Source: a marine bacterium B5-7
GTDB lineage: Bacteria > Pseudomonadota > Gammaproteobacteria > Arenicellales > CAJQKF01
Direction: 5' to 3'
Length of the DNA: 61,854 bases
NCBI GenBank assembly: GCA_021604525.1
Contig: BQJD01000021.1
Span: forward strand, 1-61,854
Part shown: in pieces, positions 36,028 through 44,178 of the stretch
How positions within the stretch are numbered: position 1 is the first letter of the stretch
How the letters are laid out: each line of letters begins with the position of its first letter
The notes under the pieces: model-generated
What the model saw: only the letters and a program-made list of their open reading frames with translations
The model's database searches: none
Told to the model about the DNA's origin: nothing
Translations under genes and position numbers: made by a program

Positions 36028-36987
36028 GTGATTCCAAAGAAAATATGGCAAACAGGCCGAAGTCATAAGTTGCCATCCCGGGCGGTGCCGCTGGTCAAGA
36101 GTTGGCAGCGAATGAATCCGATGTGGCGATGGCAATTTTTTGATGATGAGGAGATCGATGCCTATCTGAAGATTCATTTCGATTCCGACTTGTTGCGTGT
36201 ATTCAGGGCATTTCCACTTGGAGTTATGCGTGCGGATACCTGGCGTTACGCCGTCCTGTTTATAGAAGGTGGGTTGTATACGGATCTTGATACCGAGTGT
36301 TGTATTGCACTTGATGACTGGCTGCCATGTGATGCGCAACTTGTCGTAGGTGTTGAAGTGGATGACGCACATTTCTGTCAATGGACAGTTGCTGCAGCGC
36401 CGCGACAGATAATTCTAAAAACCACGCTGGAACTGATAGTTACGCGTGCCTGGAACGGTGTGGATACCTCAAACCCGCATTTCGTTCACTACCATACCGG
36501 CCCATCGATATGGACGGATGCCTTTCGTCAACACTTCGAAGCGCCAAGCGTCAGCTTGCCTGAACTCACGCGAATAGCAGCACAATCAACTGATGGCATT
36601 GTGGTTCTCAAACCAGGTGCGCTTCGGGATCAGTATGTTCGGCACGAGTTCGGTTCACAGTGCTGGCGTGATGAAACCGACTATTTTTCATGGGTGGCTG
36701 AGGCTGATAACTACCTGCCGGTTAACAGGACGCGCCCACAAGGTCGCGACGGCTGGCAGATGGGTATTGATGATGATGGTTACTATCTGTACCACCGAGA
36801 CACGTTATGCCGGTTGAATTGCAACGACATCACGGCATGGTTGTATGATTACTTCGATGGAACGAGGTCGGTTGGTAATGCCATAGCTGAGCTCAAGTCG
36901 CAGGTGCCTGACGCTCCAGATGATGTGGACAGCCAGGTCAGGAGCATCCTTCGGAAGTTGGCTCGTCTTGGTGTGATTATCATTTAA
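36028..36987 (+). CDS. GT32-type glycosyltransferase with C-terminal PqqD-like domain
   Basis: 319 residues, GTG start. Residues 1-200 match OCH1/capsule-type GT32 sugar transferases: MIPKKIWQTG, VMRADTWRYAVLFIEGGLYTDLDTE with metal-binding Asp86-x-Asp88. Residues about 241-319 (GYYLYHRDTLCRLNCNDITAWLYDYFDGTRSV ... LRKLARLGVII) look like a PqqD-type winged helix, the peptide-binding domain of many RiPP enzymes. Seven bases after the MFS gene, so likely in one operon with EamA and MFS exporters. The fusion suggests sugar transfer to a peptide, but no precursor peptide was found. The PqqD call is by pattern only. Confidence 0.78.
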   Translation: MIPKKIWQTGRSHKLPSRAVPLVKSWQRMNPMWRWQFFDDEEIDAYLKIHFDSDLLRVFRAFPLGVMRADTWRYAVLFIEGGLYTDLDTECCIALDDWLPCDAQLVVGVEVDDAHFCQWTVAAAPRQIILKTTLELIVTRAWNGVDTSNPHFVHYHTGPSIWTDAFRQHFEAPSVSLPELTRIAAQSTDGIVVLKPGALRDQYVRHEFGSQCWRDETDYFSWVAEADNYLPVNRTRPQGRDGWQMGIDDDGYYLYHRDTLCRLNCNDITAWLYDYFDGTRSVGNAIAELKSQVPDAPDDVDSQVRSILRKLARLGVIII

Positions 36988-37042
36988 ATTCGAACTTGAT
37001 GCCCTGTGCATCACTGCCGCAAATAAAATTCAGTGGTGATGA

Positions 37043-37861
37043 TCAGCCCCGTCTGGCCATCTGATCGTCAAGTATTTTCTGCCGCTCCTGCCGCTGGAAA
37101 ATCAGGGTCGCAATCACAATGCAGAACGTGACCAGCAGAACGATTATTGTACCCAGCGCGTTGATCTCCGGACTGACACCAAGTCGTACCTTGGAAAAAA
37201 CGACCATTGGCAGTGTGGTGGCGCCAGGTCCTGCTACGAAACTGGCGATCACCAGGTCGTCAAGAGACAAAGTGAAGGCTAACAGCCACCCGGACACCAG
37301 TGCGGGTGCCAGTAATGGAACGACAATAAGAATAAATGTTTTAACGGGTCGCGCGCCCAGGTCCATGGCGGCTTCCTCCAATGACATGTCCAGAGCCGAG
37401 ATTCGGGCACGAACGATAACCGCTACGAACGCCAGCGAGAACGTGATGTGGGCGATAGTAATGGTTGCCATGCCACGTGCCATACCAATACCGACAAACA
37501 ACAGCAGGGTGGCGAGGCCAGTGATTACATCGGGCATTACCAGTGGTGCGGTGGCCATGCCGGTAAACAATGTACGGCCGCGGAATCGACCGAAACGATT
37601 CAATGCAAAGGCGACCAGCGTGCCGAGAATGGTGGCAATCGTTGCATTGATGGCGCCTATTTTAAGACTGATCCAGGCAGCTTCAAGTATCTGTTCATTG
37701 TGAAACAGCGCGCCGTACCAGTGGGTAGAGAATCCCGACCACACCGAGACCAGTTTGCCCGAATTGAAAGAGAAAATGATAAGGATGACAATCGGCGCAT
37801 AAAGGAACACGAAGCCGAACAGTAACATGCAGATGTTGAACCACGATATTCCCTTGTTCAC
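37043..37861 (-). CDS. potI: Polyamine ABC transporter permease PotI (GTG start)
   Basis: 272 residues from GTG 37861, which overlaps the potH stop by 4 bases; the frame continues further upstream inside potH. Six helices. The EAA loop SLEEAAMDLGARPVKTFILIVVPLLAPALVSG is the contact to the ATPase. VFLYAPIVILIIFSFN at the N-terminus is typical of PotI/PotC. Last gene of potFGHI, importing putrescine or spermidine through the inner membrane. Convergent with the glycosyltransferase gene. Confidence 0.93.
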   Translation of the reverse strand: MNKGISWFNICMLLFGFVFLYAPIVILIIFSFNSGKLVSVWSGFSTHWYGALFHNEQILEAAWISLKIGAINATIATILGTLVAFALNRFGRFRGRTLFTGMATAPLVMPDVITGLATLLLFVGIGMARGMATITIAHITFSLAFVAVIVRARISALDMSLEEAAMDLGARPVKTFILIVVPLLAPALVSGWLLAFTLSLDDLVIASFVAGPGATTLPMVVFSKVRLGVSPEINALGTIIVLLVTFCIVIATLIFQRQERQKILDDQMARRG

Positions 37862-38760
37862 GGGTTTGACTCCGAATCCTTGTTCTGGAAGTGCTGGAAT
37901 ATGACGATCGGTATGACCAATAATACCAACATGGCAATAGCCACCGACGAGGCGACTGGCCAATCGCGATTTTGGAAAAACTCATTCCAGAGAACTTTAC
38001 CGATCATCAACGTATCGGGCCCACCGAGCAACTCCGGTATCACGAATTCACCCACGACTGGAATAAAAACCAACATCGAACCGGCAATGATTCCGGGGAT
38101 AGACAAGGGAAGGGTCACACGGGTAAATGCCTGCCATGGCCGACAACCAAGATCTGCCGCCGACTCCAGCAAGCTGTCGTCCATGCGAGCGAGGTTTGCA
38201 TACAACGGTAATATCATGAAGGGCAGGTAAGAATAGACTATTCCGATATAGACAGAAAAATTGTTATGCAGCAACTGCAGCGGTTCATCAATAATACCAA
38301 GCCCCAGTAACACGTTATTGAGTATGCCGTTATTTTTCAGGATACCGATCCAGGCGTATACGCGAATCAGAAACGATGTCCAGAAAGGCAGAATCACCAG
38401 CATCAGCAGCGCGTTTCTCCATGCCCCAGGCGCACGGGCAATACCGTAGGCCATGGGATAGCCAATGAGCAAGCAGAGGATAGTGGATACCATTGCGATC
38501 TTGATGGAGTTTAGATACGCATTGATGTAGAGGTCGTCAGTCAGCAGAAACTGGTAGTTATCAAGACTGCCTGTGAAGTTCGGCAACAAGCCGCCAGCCC
38601 ATTCGAATACCGCGCTGTAAGGTGGTTGGGCGATCAGAGGTTCGGCAAAGCTGAGTTTCAGTACGATGGCAAACGGTGCAAGGAAAAAAATCAGAAGCCA
38701 CACATAGGGCGCGGCCACGGCCAGGGTTCTTCCGGTAATTCTAAATGGCATGCTTTTCAT
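37858..38760 (-). CDS. potH: Polyamine ABC transporter permease PotH
   Basis: 300 residues, six helices, ATG start. APYVWLLIFFLAPFAIVLKLSFAE is the PotH/PotB start, and LLESAADLGCRPWQAFTRVTLPLSIPGIIAG is the EAA loop. Starts 9 bases after potG and overlaps potI by 4 bases. Partner of PotI in the membrane channel. Confidence 0.94.
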   Translation of the reverse strand: MKSMPFRITGRTLAVAAPYVWLLIFFLAPFAIVLKLSFAEPLIAQPPYSAVFEWAGGLLPNFTGSLDNYQFLLTDDLYINAYLNSIKIAMVSTILCLLIGYPMAYGIARAPGAWRNALLMLVILPFWTSFLIRVYAWIGILKNNGILNNVLLGLGIIDEPLQLLHNNFSVYIGIVYSYLPFMILPLYANLARMDDSLLESAADLGCRPWQAFTRVTLPLSIPGIIAGSMLVFIPVVGEFVIPELLGGPDTLMIGKVLWNEFFQNRDWPVASSVAIAMLVLLVIPIVIFQHFQNKDSESNP

Positions 38761-38769
38761 ATGCTTCGC

Positions 38770-39894
38770 CTAATCGATCAGGACTACGCATGCATCCGTA
38801 TCCCAACTCAGCCATACGCTATCGTCCCAGTCAATTGTGCGTTTCGCGGTACGTACCTGGTTTGGGGATGACACCTTGACCATGCGACCGTCGGCGAGTT
38901 TTACCTGATATACCGACAGGCTGCCCTGGTATGCAATTTCATCTACCTTGCCCTGGCACTGGTTGGTGAGTTCATTCGGCTTGTCGATACTGACCGATAT
39001 TTTTTCTGGCCGAATTGCTACTGCGACATTCTGTCCAATGGTCACATTATCACGATTATTCGCTACAAGATGCAGGTCTGCTTGAGGCAGACGAATTTCG
39101 ATTCCTTGGTTGATCGATGCAACTTCGCCTTCAAACAGGTTGACCGAGCCAAGGAAGTCGGCGACATAGCGACTCGATGGATACTCATATACTTCGTTGG
39201 GTGAACCAATCTGTTGAATGACTCCCTGATTCATTACGGCAATGCGAGTGGAAAGCACCATCGCCTCTTCCTGATCATGGGTGACCACAATGAAGGTGAT
39301 GCCGGTTTCGTCTTGTATATTCATCAACTCAAACTGTGTCTGTTCGCGCAGTTTTTTATCAAGAGCTGCCAAAGGTTCATCGAGCAATAGCAGTTTTGGA
39401 TGCTTGGCAAGACTGCGTGCCAGGGCGACTCGTTGACGTTGGCCGCCGGAGAGTTGGTGCGGTTTGCGTTTGCCGAATTGGCCGAGTTGAACCAACTCAA
39501 GCATTTCCTCGACACGTTTATTGATCTCGGCTACCGGCATTCGATCCTGTTTCAGACCGAAGGCGATATTGTCTTCGACGCTCATGTGCGGGAAGAGGGC
39601 ATAGGACTGGAACATCATGTTCACCGGACGTTCGTACGGAGGGACATTCGTCATGTCCTGACCGTCGATCAGTATGCGTCCTTCAGTGGGTTTTTCAAGG
39701 CCCGCCAACATACGAAGCAGAGTCGACTTCCCACAACCGGATGCCCCCAGCAAGGCAAAAAATTCTTTGCGTTCTATATCAAGTGAAACATTATCTACTG
39801 CAACGAATTCGCCAAAACGCTTGGTTACATTTTCAATGCGAACGTAAGGTGAACCGTCGCTGCTGGATCCTGTCACCGACTCGACTGCGTTCAT
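38770..39894 (-). CDS. potG: Polyamine ABC transporter ATPase PotG
   Basis: 374 residues from ATG 39894; an ATG at 39924 would add ten residues. Walker A LLGASGCGKSTLLRMLAGLE, Q-loop MFQSYALFPHM, signature LSGGQRQRVALARSLA, Walker B LLLLDEPLAALD, H-loop VTHDQEEA. C-terminal TOBE-like regulatory domain from about residue 290 (VAIRPEKISVS ... YQGSLSVYQVKLADG). Energises polyamine uptake. A 250-base gap with a possible inverted-repeat element separates it from potF, so its level may be set apart from that of the binding protein. Confidence 0.95.
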   Translation of the reverse strand: MNAVESVTGSSSDGSPYVRIENVTKRFGEFVAVDNVSLDIERKEFFALLGASGCGKSTLLRMLAGLEKPTEGRILIDGQDMTNVPPYERPVNMMFQSYALFPHMSVEDNIAFGLKQDRMPVAEINKRVEEMLELVQLGQFGKRKPHQLSGGQRQRVALARSLAKHPKLLLLDEPLAALDKKLREQTQFELMNIQDETGITFIVVTHDQEEAMVLSTRIAVMNQGVIQQIGSPNEVYEYPSSRYVADFLGSVNLFEGEVASINQGIEIRLPQADLHLVANNRDNVTIGQNVAVAIRPEKISVSIDKPNELTNQCQGKVDEIAYQGSLSVYQVKLADGRMVKVSSPNQVRTAKRTIDWDDSVWLSWDTDACVVLID

Positions 39895-40145
39895 GTTGTT
39901 TTTCCCGATTAAGCGCGATATCAAGTGCCTAAGCAGTCAAGACAGGCCGCATCGACGGTCTGCCCTGACTGCATTTAGACAGTCCATTTTTTAACGGGAA
40001 CGTATCTCCTGATTGCCGTGTTTGCCGATACCGTGAAACACGCCTCAAAATGCTCATGTACCCGAGCACATTGCGTCTTTTCGGCAGACTTCGTTTCATG
40101 TCTTCTACACTCGCAAATCAAGAGACAGGTTCTAATTGATTTGTC
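39895..40145 (-). other. potF-potG intergenic region with partial repeat and hairpin
   Basis: 251 bases between potF and potG. An imperfect inverted repeat CAGTCAAGACAGGC (about 39934-39947) with GTCTGCCCTGACTG (about 39958-39971) could form a hairpin in the transcript. The end nearest potF holds GAGACAGGTTCT (to 40133), the terminal repeat of the MITE-like family. No gene seen. Confidence 0.45.
40050..40133. repeat. Probable diverged copy of the MITE-like element
   Basis: Ends in AGAGACAGGTTCT (40121-40133), the same terminus as copies at 24016 and 52787. Inside it, GCTCATGTA, TTGCGT and CTTCG blocks occur in the same order as in the longer copy at 24016-24147, but overall similarity is weak and the left boundary is uncertain. 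Confidence 0.4.
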
Positions 40146-41243
40146 TTACTGACCAGTCTTGACCTTGGTCCAGGCGCGTGTCACCAGACGGGTATATCGC
40201 GGCGGCTCGGTGAGATCCGGGAACAGTTTGCTTTTGACTTCTTCTGGCGGATAGATTGCCGGATCGGAAGTGATCTCCTCGTCGACCAGCTCAGTTGCCG
40301 CAGCGTTGGCGTTGGCATACCAGACGTAATTGGAAACACCTGCGGCAACCTCCGGCTTCATCATGTAGTTCAGGAATGCATGAGCGTTATCCGGATGCGG
40401 TGCATCGGCTGGAATCGTCATCATGTCAAACCAGATCAAGGCACCTTCAGAAGGAATTACGTACTCAATTTCAACACCCTGTTCGGCTTCGTCAGCCCGA
40501 TCGCGTGCGATGAACATGTCGCCGGACCAGCCCATGGCGAGACATATATCGCCATTGGCGAGATCGTTGATTTGTTGCGATGAATGAAAGTACTTGATGT
40601 ACGGTCGAACCTTGGTCAGCATCTCGGTTGCGTCTTCAAGAGCGTCCTTGTCGTGGCCATTGGGATCCTTGCCAAGATAATTCAAAGCGGCATCAAAGAC
40701 CTCGGTAGGCGCATCCAGTAACGTTACGCCGCAATCCGCGAAGTTCTTGACCACCTCTGGATTAAATAACATATCCCAACTTCCGGTAGGCGCATCGGGC
40801 ATGCGTTCCTTGATCTTGTTAATGTTATAGGCAAAACCCGTGGTACCCCACATATACGGCATGCCGTACTTGTTGCCGGGATCCTGCTGGTCGAGTCGGG
40901 CAAGAATATCCTTATCAAGATTCTTCCAGTTGGGGAGTTTGCTCTTGTCGAGTGGGGCAAACACGCCGGCTTGAATCTGCCTGGCCATGAACGATGAGGT
41001 TGGTACGACGATATCGTATCCGGTGTTGCCGGCAAGCAGTTTCGCTTCAAGTACTTCGTTGGAATCGAATACATCGTAACGAACCTTGATTCCAGTCTCG
41101 GCTTCGAAATTTTCTATAGTGTCTTCGGCGATGTAATCCGACCAGTTATAAATGTTGACGATTTTTTCCTCATCGGCCAGTGCAGTGGTGCTCAACATCA
41201 CACCGGCAGATAGGACAATCAAACTGCGAGAAAGTAATTGCAT
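40146..41243 (-). CDS. potF: Polyamine-binding periplasmic protein PotF
   Basis: 365 residues. Signal peptide 1-23 (LIVLSAGVMLSTTALADEE). NIYNWSDYIAEDTIENFEAETGIKVRYDVFDSNEVLEAKLLAG is the diagnostic N-terminal lobe of PotF/PotD; later YGMPYMWGTTGFAYN and MGWSGDMF form the ligand cage. Overall closest in pattern to the putrescine-type PotF. First gene of the minus-strand cluster potF-potG-potH-potI, same order as E. coli. Confidence 0.95.
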   Translation of the reverse strand: MQLLSRSLIVLSAGVMLSTTALADEEKIVNIYNWSDYIAEDTIENFEAETGIKVRYDVFDSNEVLEAKLLAGNTGYDIVVPTSSFMARQIQAGVFAPLDKSKLPNWKNLDKDILARLDQQDPGNKYGMPYMWGTTGFAYNINKIKERMPDAPTGSWDMLFNPEVVKNFADCGVTLLDAPTEVFDAALNYLGKDPNGHDKDALEDATEMLTKVRPYIKYFHSSQQINDLANGDICLAMGWSGDMFIARDRADEAEQGVEIEYVIPSEGALIWFDMMTIPADAPHPDNAHAFLNYMMKPEVAAGVSNYVWYANANAAATELVDEEITSDPAIYPPEEVKSKLFPDLTEPPRYTRLVTRAWTKVKTGQ

Positions 41244-41618
41244 AGCTTCTTCTCCATTTCAGACGTATCGACGTCTTGTTATATAACTTGCGCCTTAACC
41301 TCGGACGACTGCAATTGGCGCGTATCCCCACGCGTATGGCGCAACCCCAAATGATTCTCGCACCGAAACTTCACACGTACAAGCGGATGTTTTCCAACGT
41401 TAAATACGCTTAGCCGGTCTACCGTTAAAATTCTGACGATTCGATAATATACAGACCCGGCAGGATCGGGAAGATTTAGGCGACCTGATGCCCAAACCAA
41501 AGAACTTGCGGCAATATTGAGGTATTCGGAGAAGGCAACGGCGAACAGCGTACGGCCGTGGGGTATTCGCATAAAACAGTGTTAAATGGCCAATTCAGAA
41601 GGTAATGACAGGAAAATA
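41244..41618. other. Gap upstream of potF
   Basis: 375 bases. Should hold the pot promoter; on the minus strand a TATTAT box occurs near 41450 but no clear -35 was found. A minus-strand frame of 97 codons (41279-41572) is open but its product has no recognisable fold and no good ribosome site, so it is not called as a gene. Confidence 0.4.
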
Positions 41619-41897
41619 CTAAGCGGCTTGCGGGCCTGGTGCGTAAATATACTTGGTAACTTCGTTGCCGTAGTCGTGTGCCTGTCCCGGGTCCCTGACA
41701 ACCCACTTGCTGCCATCCCAGGTCGCCTTGATCCTGATTTCACGTCCTCTTGCGTAAGGGTCCGGTACCAGGAATTCGCGGGTGGCATAGGTTCGATCGC
41801 TGTCCCGGATGGTGAATGATCCGTCTGTATCGGCAATGGCGAGTGCATAGGTTGGTGTGCCGCTACGGGTGCGGGCTTCATAGCGATCCGGGTTCAT
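41619..41897 (-). CDS. Small hypothetical protein, 92 residues
   Basis: Polar soluble product beginning MNPDRYEARTRSGTPTYALA and containing TREFLVPDPYARGREIRIKATWDGSKWVVRD, which looks like short beta strands with a conserved-looking W-x-G-x-x-W turn. No signal peptide or membrane helix; no family recognised. It lies downstream of the cyclase gene on the same strand with an 89-base gap. Composition resembles real coding sequence more than the surrounding frames. Confidence 0.5.
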   Translation of the reverse strand: MNPDRYEARTRSGTPTYALAIADTDGSFTIRDSDRTYATREFLVPDPYARGREIRIKATWDGSKWVVRDPGQAHDYGNEVTKYIYAPGPQAA

Positions 41898-41986
41898 GGA
41901 TGTAGTTTCGGTTGCTGTGAGTATCTGCTAGGTTAACCGATATCGTATGGAGAAGTAATGGTCTCCATTAGGCCACTGCGAGAGTG

Positions 41987-43969
41987 TTATTTGCGGCCGG
42001 TCTCGGTATCCGGTACCTGCGGATTGGATTCCTTCCTGGTATCCGGGAGTCCTGCCTTCTTTAATGCAACGCGTAATTTATCGCGGTAGCTGGATTCGAT
42101 TCCTTGCTCACGAGTGAGCCAGTTACTTATTCGAAAGTCCGGTTCGATTGATATAACCTGCTTACCCTCGACAATCGCAGCATCGTGGTCGTCGGCGGCT
42201 CCGAGCGCTGCGGTCAGATATATGTGTGCATCGGCGAGCCCTGGATTTAGTTCGATGGCGCGTCGAAGATGCGCTTGTGCGTCGATCACACTGCCATCAA
42301 AAAATAGTGCGCGGCCAAGATTCATCTCGTAGGAATATGGCGCAAACGGATTGATTCGAATAGCCTTTTCAAGTAGTTCGACGCCTTCCTTCGCATTTCC
42401 GGATAAGGTTGTTGCCGTACCTAGCAGCGCATAGGCATCGGCCAGGCCGGGATTCGTAGATAACGCCTTGCGGGCGGAGGTGATAGCCTCAGCGATCTTC
42501 ATCTGTTGCAGGGCAATGTAACCGGCAGCGAGATTACCTTGTGCAAGTAAGGGATCAAGAGCAAGGGCCTTATCGACAGTTTGTCTGGCCTGAGCAAGCG
42601 TCGGTTCCGGCGTATCGGTCCATCGATAACGCACATCGTTAAGATAGCTCAAGGCTAATGCAGCGTGTGCATCGGCGAAATCGGGATCGCGATCCAATGC
42701 TCGAAGGAAGAGTTCACGCCCACGGGCGTTGTCCGCAGCATTGTTTGCATTGAGATAAGACAGGCCTCTTAAGTAGTTATCCAGGGCGCTTGCATCGGTA
42801 GTCGGAGTTCGGTGCTGACGTGTTTCGTTCTCGGATTTTCCTTCTGATACAGGGCCGACAAGCGTTATTACCACCTGATCTACGATTTCGCCGAATTGAG
42901 CGAACACATCATTCAATGGTTCTTTAAACCGGGTTGACCAAAGTGATTTTCCCTCGATGACATCGGTCAATTGAAGCGTGATTTCAAGAAACTCGTAATC
43001 CCTTGAGACAGTTCCTTCGAGTACATTACCAACACCGAGTTCTTCGGCGATGCGTCTGTGTTTTACAGAGCTGGCGGTATAACGTGATGATGAATCCGGA
43101 TCGATCACAAAAAGATTGCTTGAGCGAGTCAGATCTCTGGCAAGGTTTGCAGCTAACTCCTCGCCCAGGTAATCCTGATCGGCATCATTGCCAAGATTCT
43201 TGAGTGGCAACACGGCAAGCGATGGTCTATCGGGTAGCGGATGCGACATTTGAGACACCGAAGCCGGTGTAAAGGTTGAATGCCAGGGTTGCCACCAGAT
43301 AATTGCGAGAACGACAGCGATGACAGCGGCAATCGCCACGCCCGCTACACCGGGACGCGATCGCAGGGATGAAGTAAATCGCCAGCGGCCAAACCTGAAG
43401 AATCTACCAGGAGAATCGGGCTTGGGTACGTTTTCGCCGGCCTGAATGCTGATCTGGTAAGCACTAATCGGTCGTTCAAAGCCCTTGACTTCTTTTTCTC
43501 CGAGGTAGCTGTATTCAAGTGGCAATCTTTCCGGGAGTGATTCCCGGGCAGCACCTTGCATAACAACGCAATCTGGTTCGGCGAGTTGCTCGAATCGTTG
43601 CGCCAGTACGACGCCTGCTCCAGTAACCGTACGGTCAGCGACAATCACCTCGCCCATGGCGATTCCAATACGAATCCGTGGCCACGGCGTATTGTTTTCG
43701 GATGTCTCGCGCTCGCTGACATTATTTTGTTGAAATACCAATGCTGCGCAGATAGCGTCAGATGCTTTTTCAAACTCGGCCAACAGGGCATCGCCCCGGA
43801 TTTCGAGGGTCACGCCGCCATAGCTTGATATAGCTCGGGATAACAGGTTAAAAGCAGATTGAATCCGTTCATGCGCCAGGTGCTCGTCCTGATGCACCAT
43901 AGCGGTTGAACCCGCGACATCTGCATGCAGGATAAAAGCGAATTTGGACGCGGGTCGGCCAAAAGCCAT
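41987..43969 (-). CDS. Class III nucleotide cyclase with TolB-like and TPR domains
   Basis: 660 residues from ATG 43969, which has AGGAAG 9 bases upstream; the frame is open to 44026. Cyclase domain about 8-175 with metal Asp17 (HADVAGST) and Asp60 (IRGDALLAEF). Positions that usually choose adenine are Glu56 and Thr114 instead of Lys and Asp, and the usual Asn of the NxxxR motif is Val121 while Arg125 is kept. TM helix about 206-226. Then a TolB/FlgO-like domain (SLAVLPLKNLGNDADQDYLGEELAANLARDL) and several TPR repeats to the end, likely periplasmic. Such proteins are widespread one-gene sensors of unknown input. Activity and product are uncertain. Confidence 0.85.
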   Translation of the reverse strand: MAFGRPASKFAFILHADVAGSTAMVHQDEHLAHERIQSAFNLLSRAISSYGGVTLEIRGDALLAEFEKASDAICAALVFQQNNVSERETSENNTPWPRIRIGIAMGEVIVADRTVTGAGVVLAQRFEQLAEPDCVVMQGAARESLPERLPLEYSYLGEKEVKGFERPISAYQISIQAGENVPKPDSPGRFFRFGRWRFTSSLRSRPGVAGVAIAAVIAVVLAIIWWQPWHSTFTPASVSQMSHPLPDRPSLAVLPLKNLGNDADQDYLGEELAANLARDLTRSSNLFVIDPDSSSRYTASSVKHRRIAEELGVGNVLEGTVSRDYEFLEITLQLTDVIEGKSLWSTRFKEPLNDVFAQFGEIVDQVVITLVGPVSEGKSENETRQHRTPTTDASALDNYLRGLSYLNANNAADNARGRELFLRALDRDPDFADAHAALALSYLNDVRYRWTDTPEPTLAQARQTVDKALALDPLLAQGNLAAGYIALQQMKIAEAITSARKALSTNPGLADAYALLGTATTLSGNAKEGVELLEKAIRINPFAPYSYEMNLGRALFFDGSVIDAQAHLRRAIELNPGLADAHIYLTAALGAADDHDAAIVEGKQVISIEPDFRISNWLTREQGIESSYRDKLRVALKKAGLPDTRKESNPQVPDTETGRK

Positions 43970-44178
43970 GATGTAGCGCTTCCTTAGTGTAAAAACACGC
44001 AATGGTACAACCGATGGACCGCACAAGCCTAGCCGGTCTTTTCCTTGTCAACGGCGAGGATGTATTGTTCAGATAGGAAGATGTAAAAAATTACTGGCAA
44101 ACGCTACATAATGGATCCTGCTGACATTTTGGTTAAACTGATTGGGTGTTGGAGAACGAATTAAAACACCAGTATATT

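Noticed and set aside
41279-41572. 97-codon minus-strand frame upstream of potF
   Set aside because: No ribosome site, no recognisable fold, and it fills the expected promoter region of potF.
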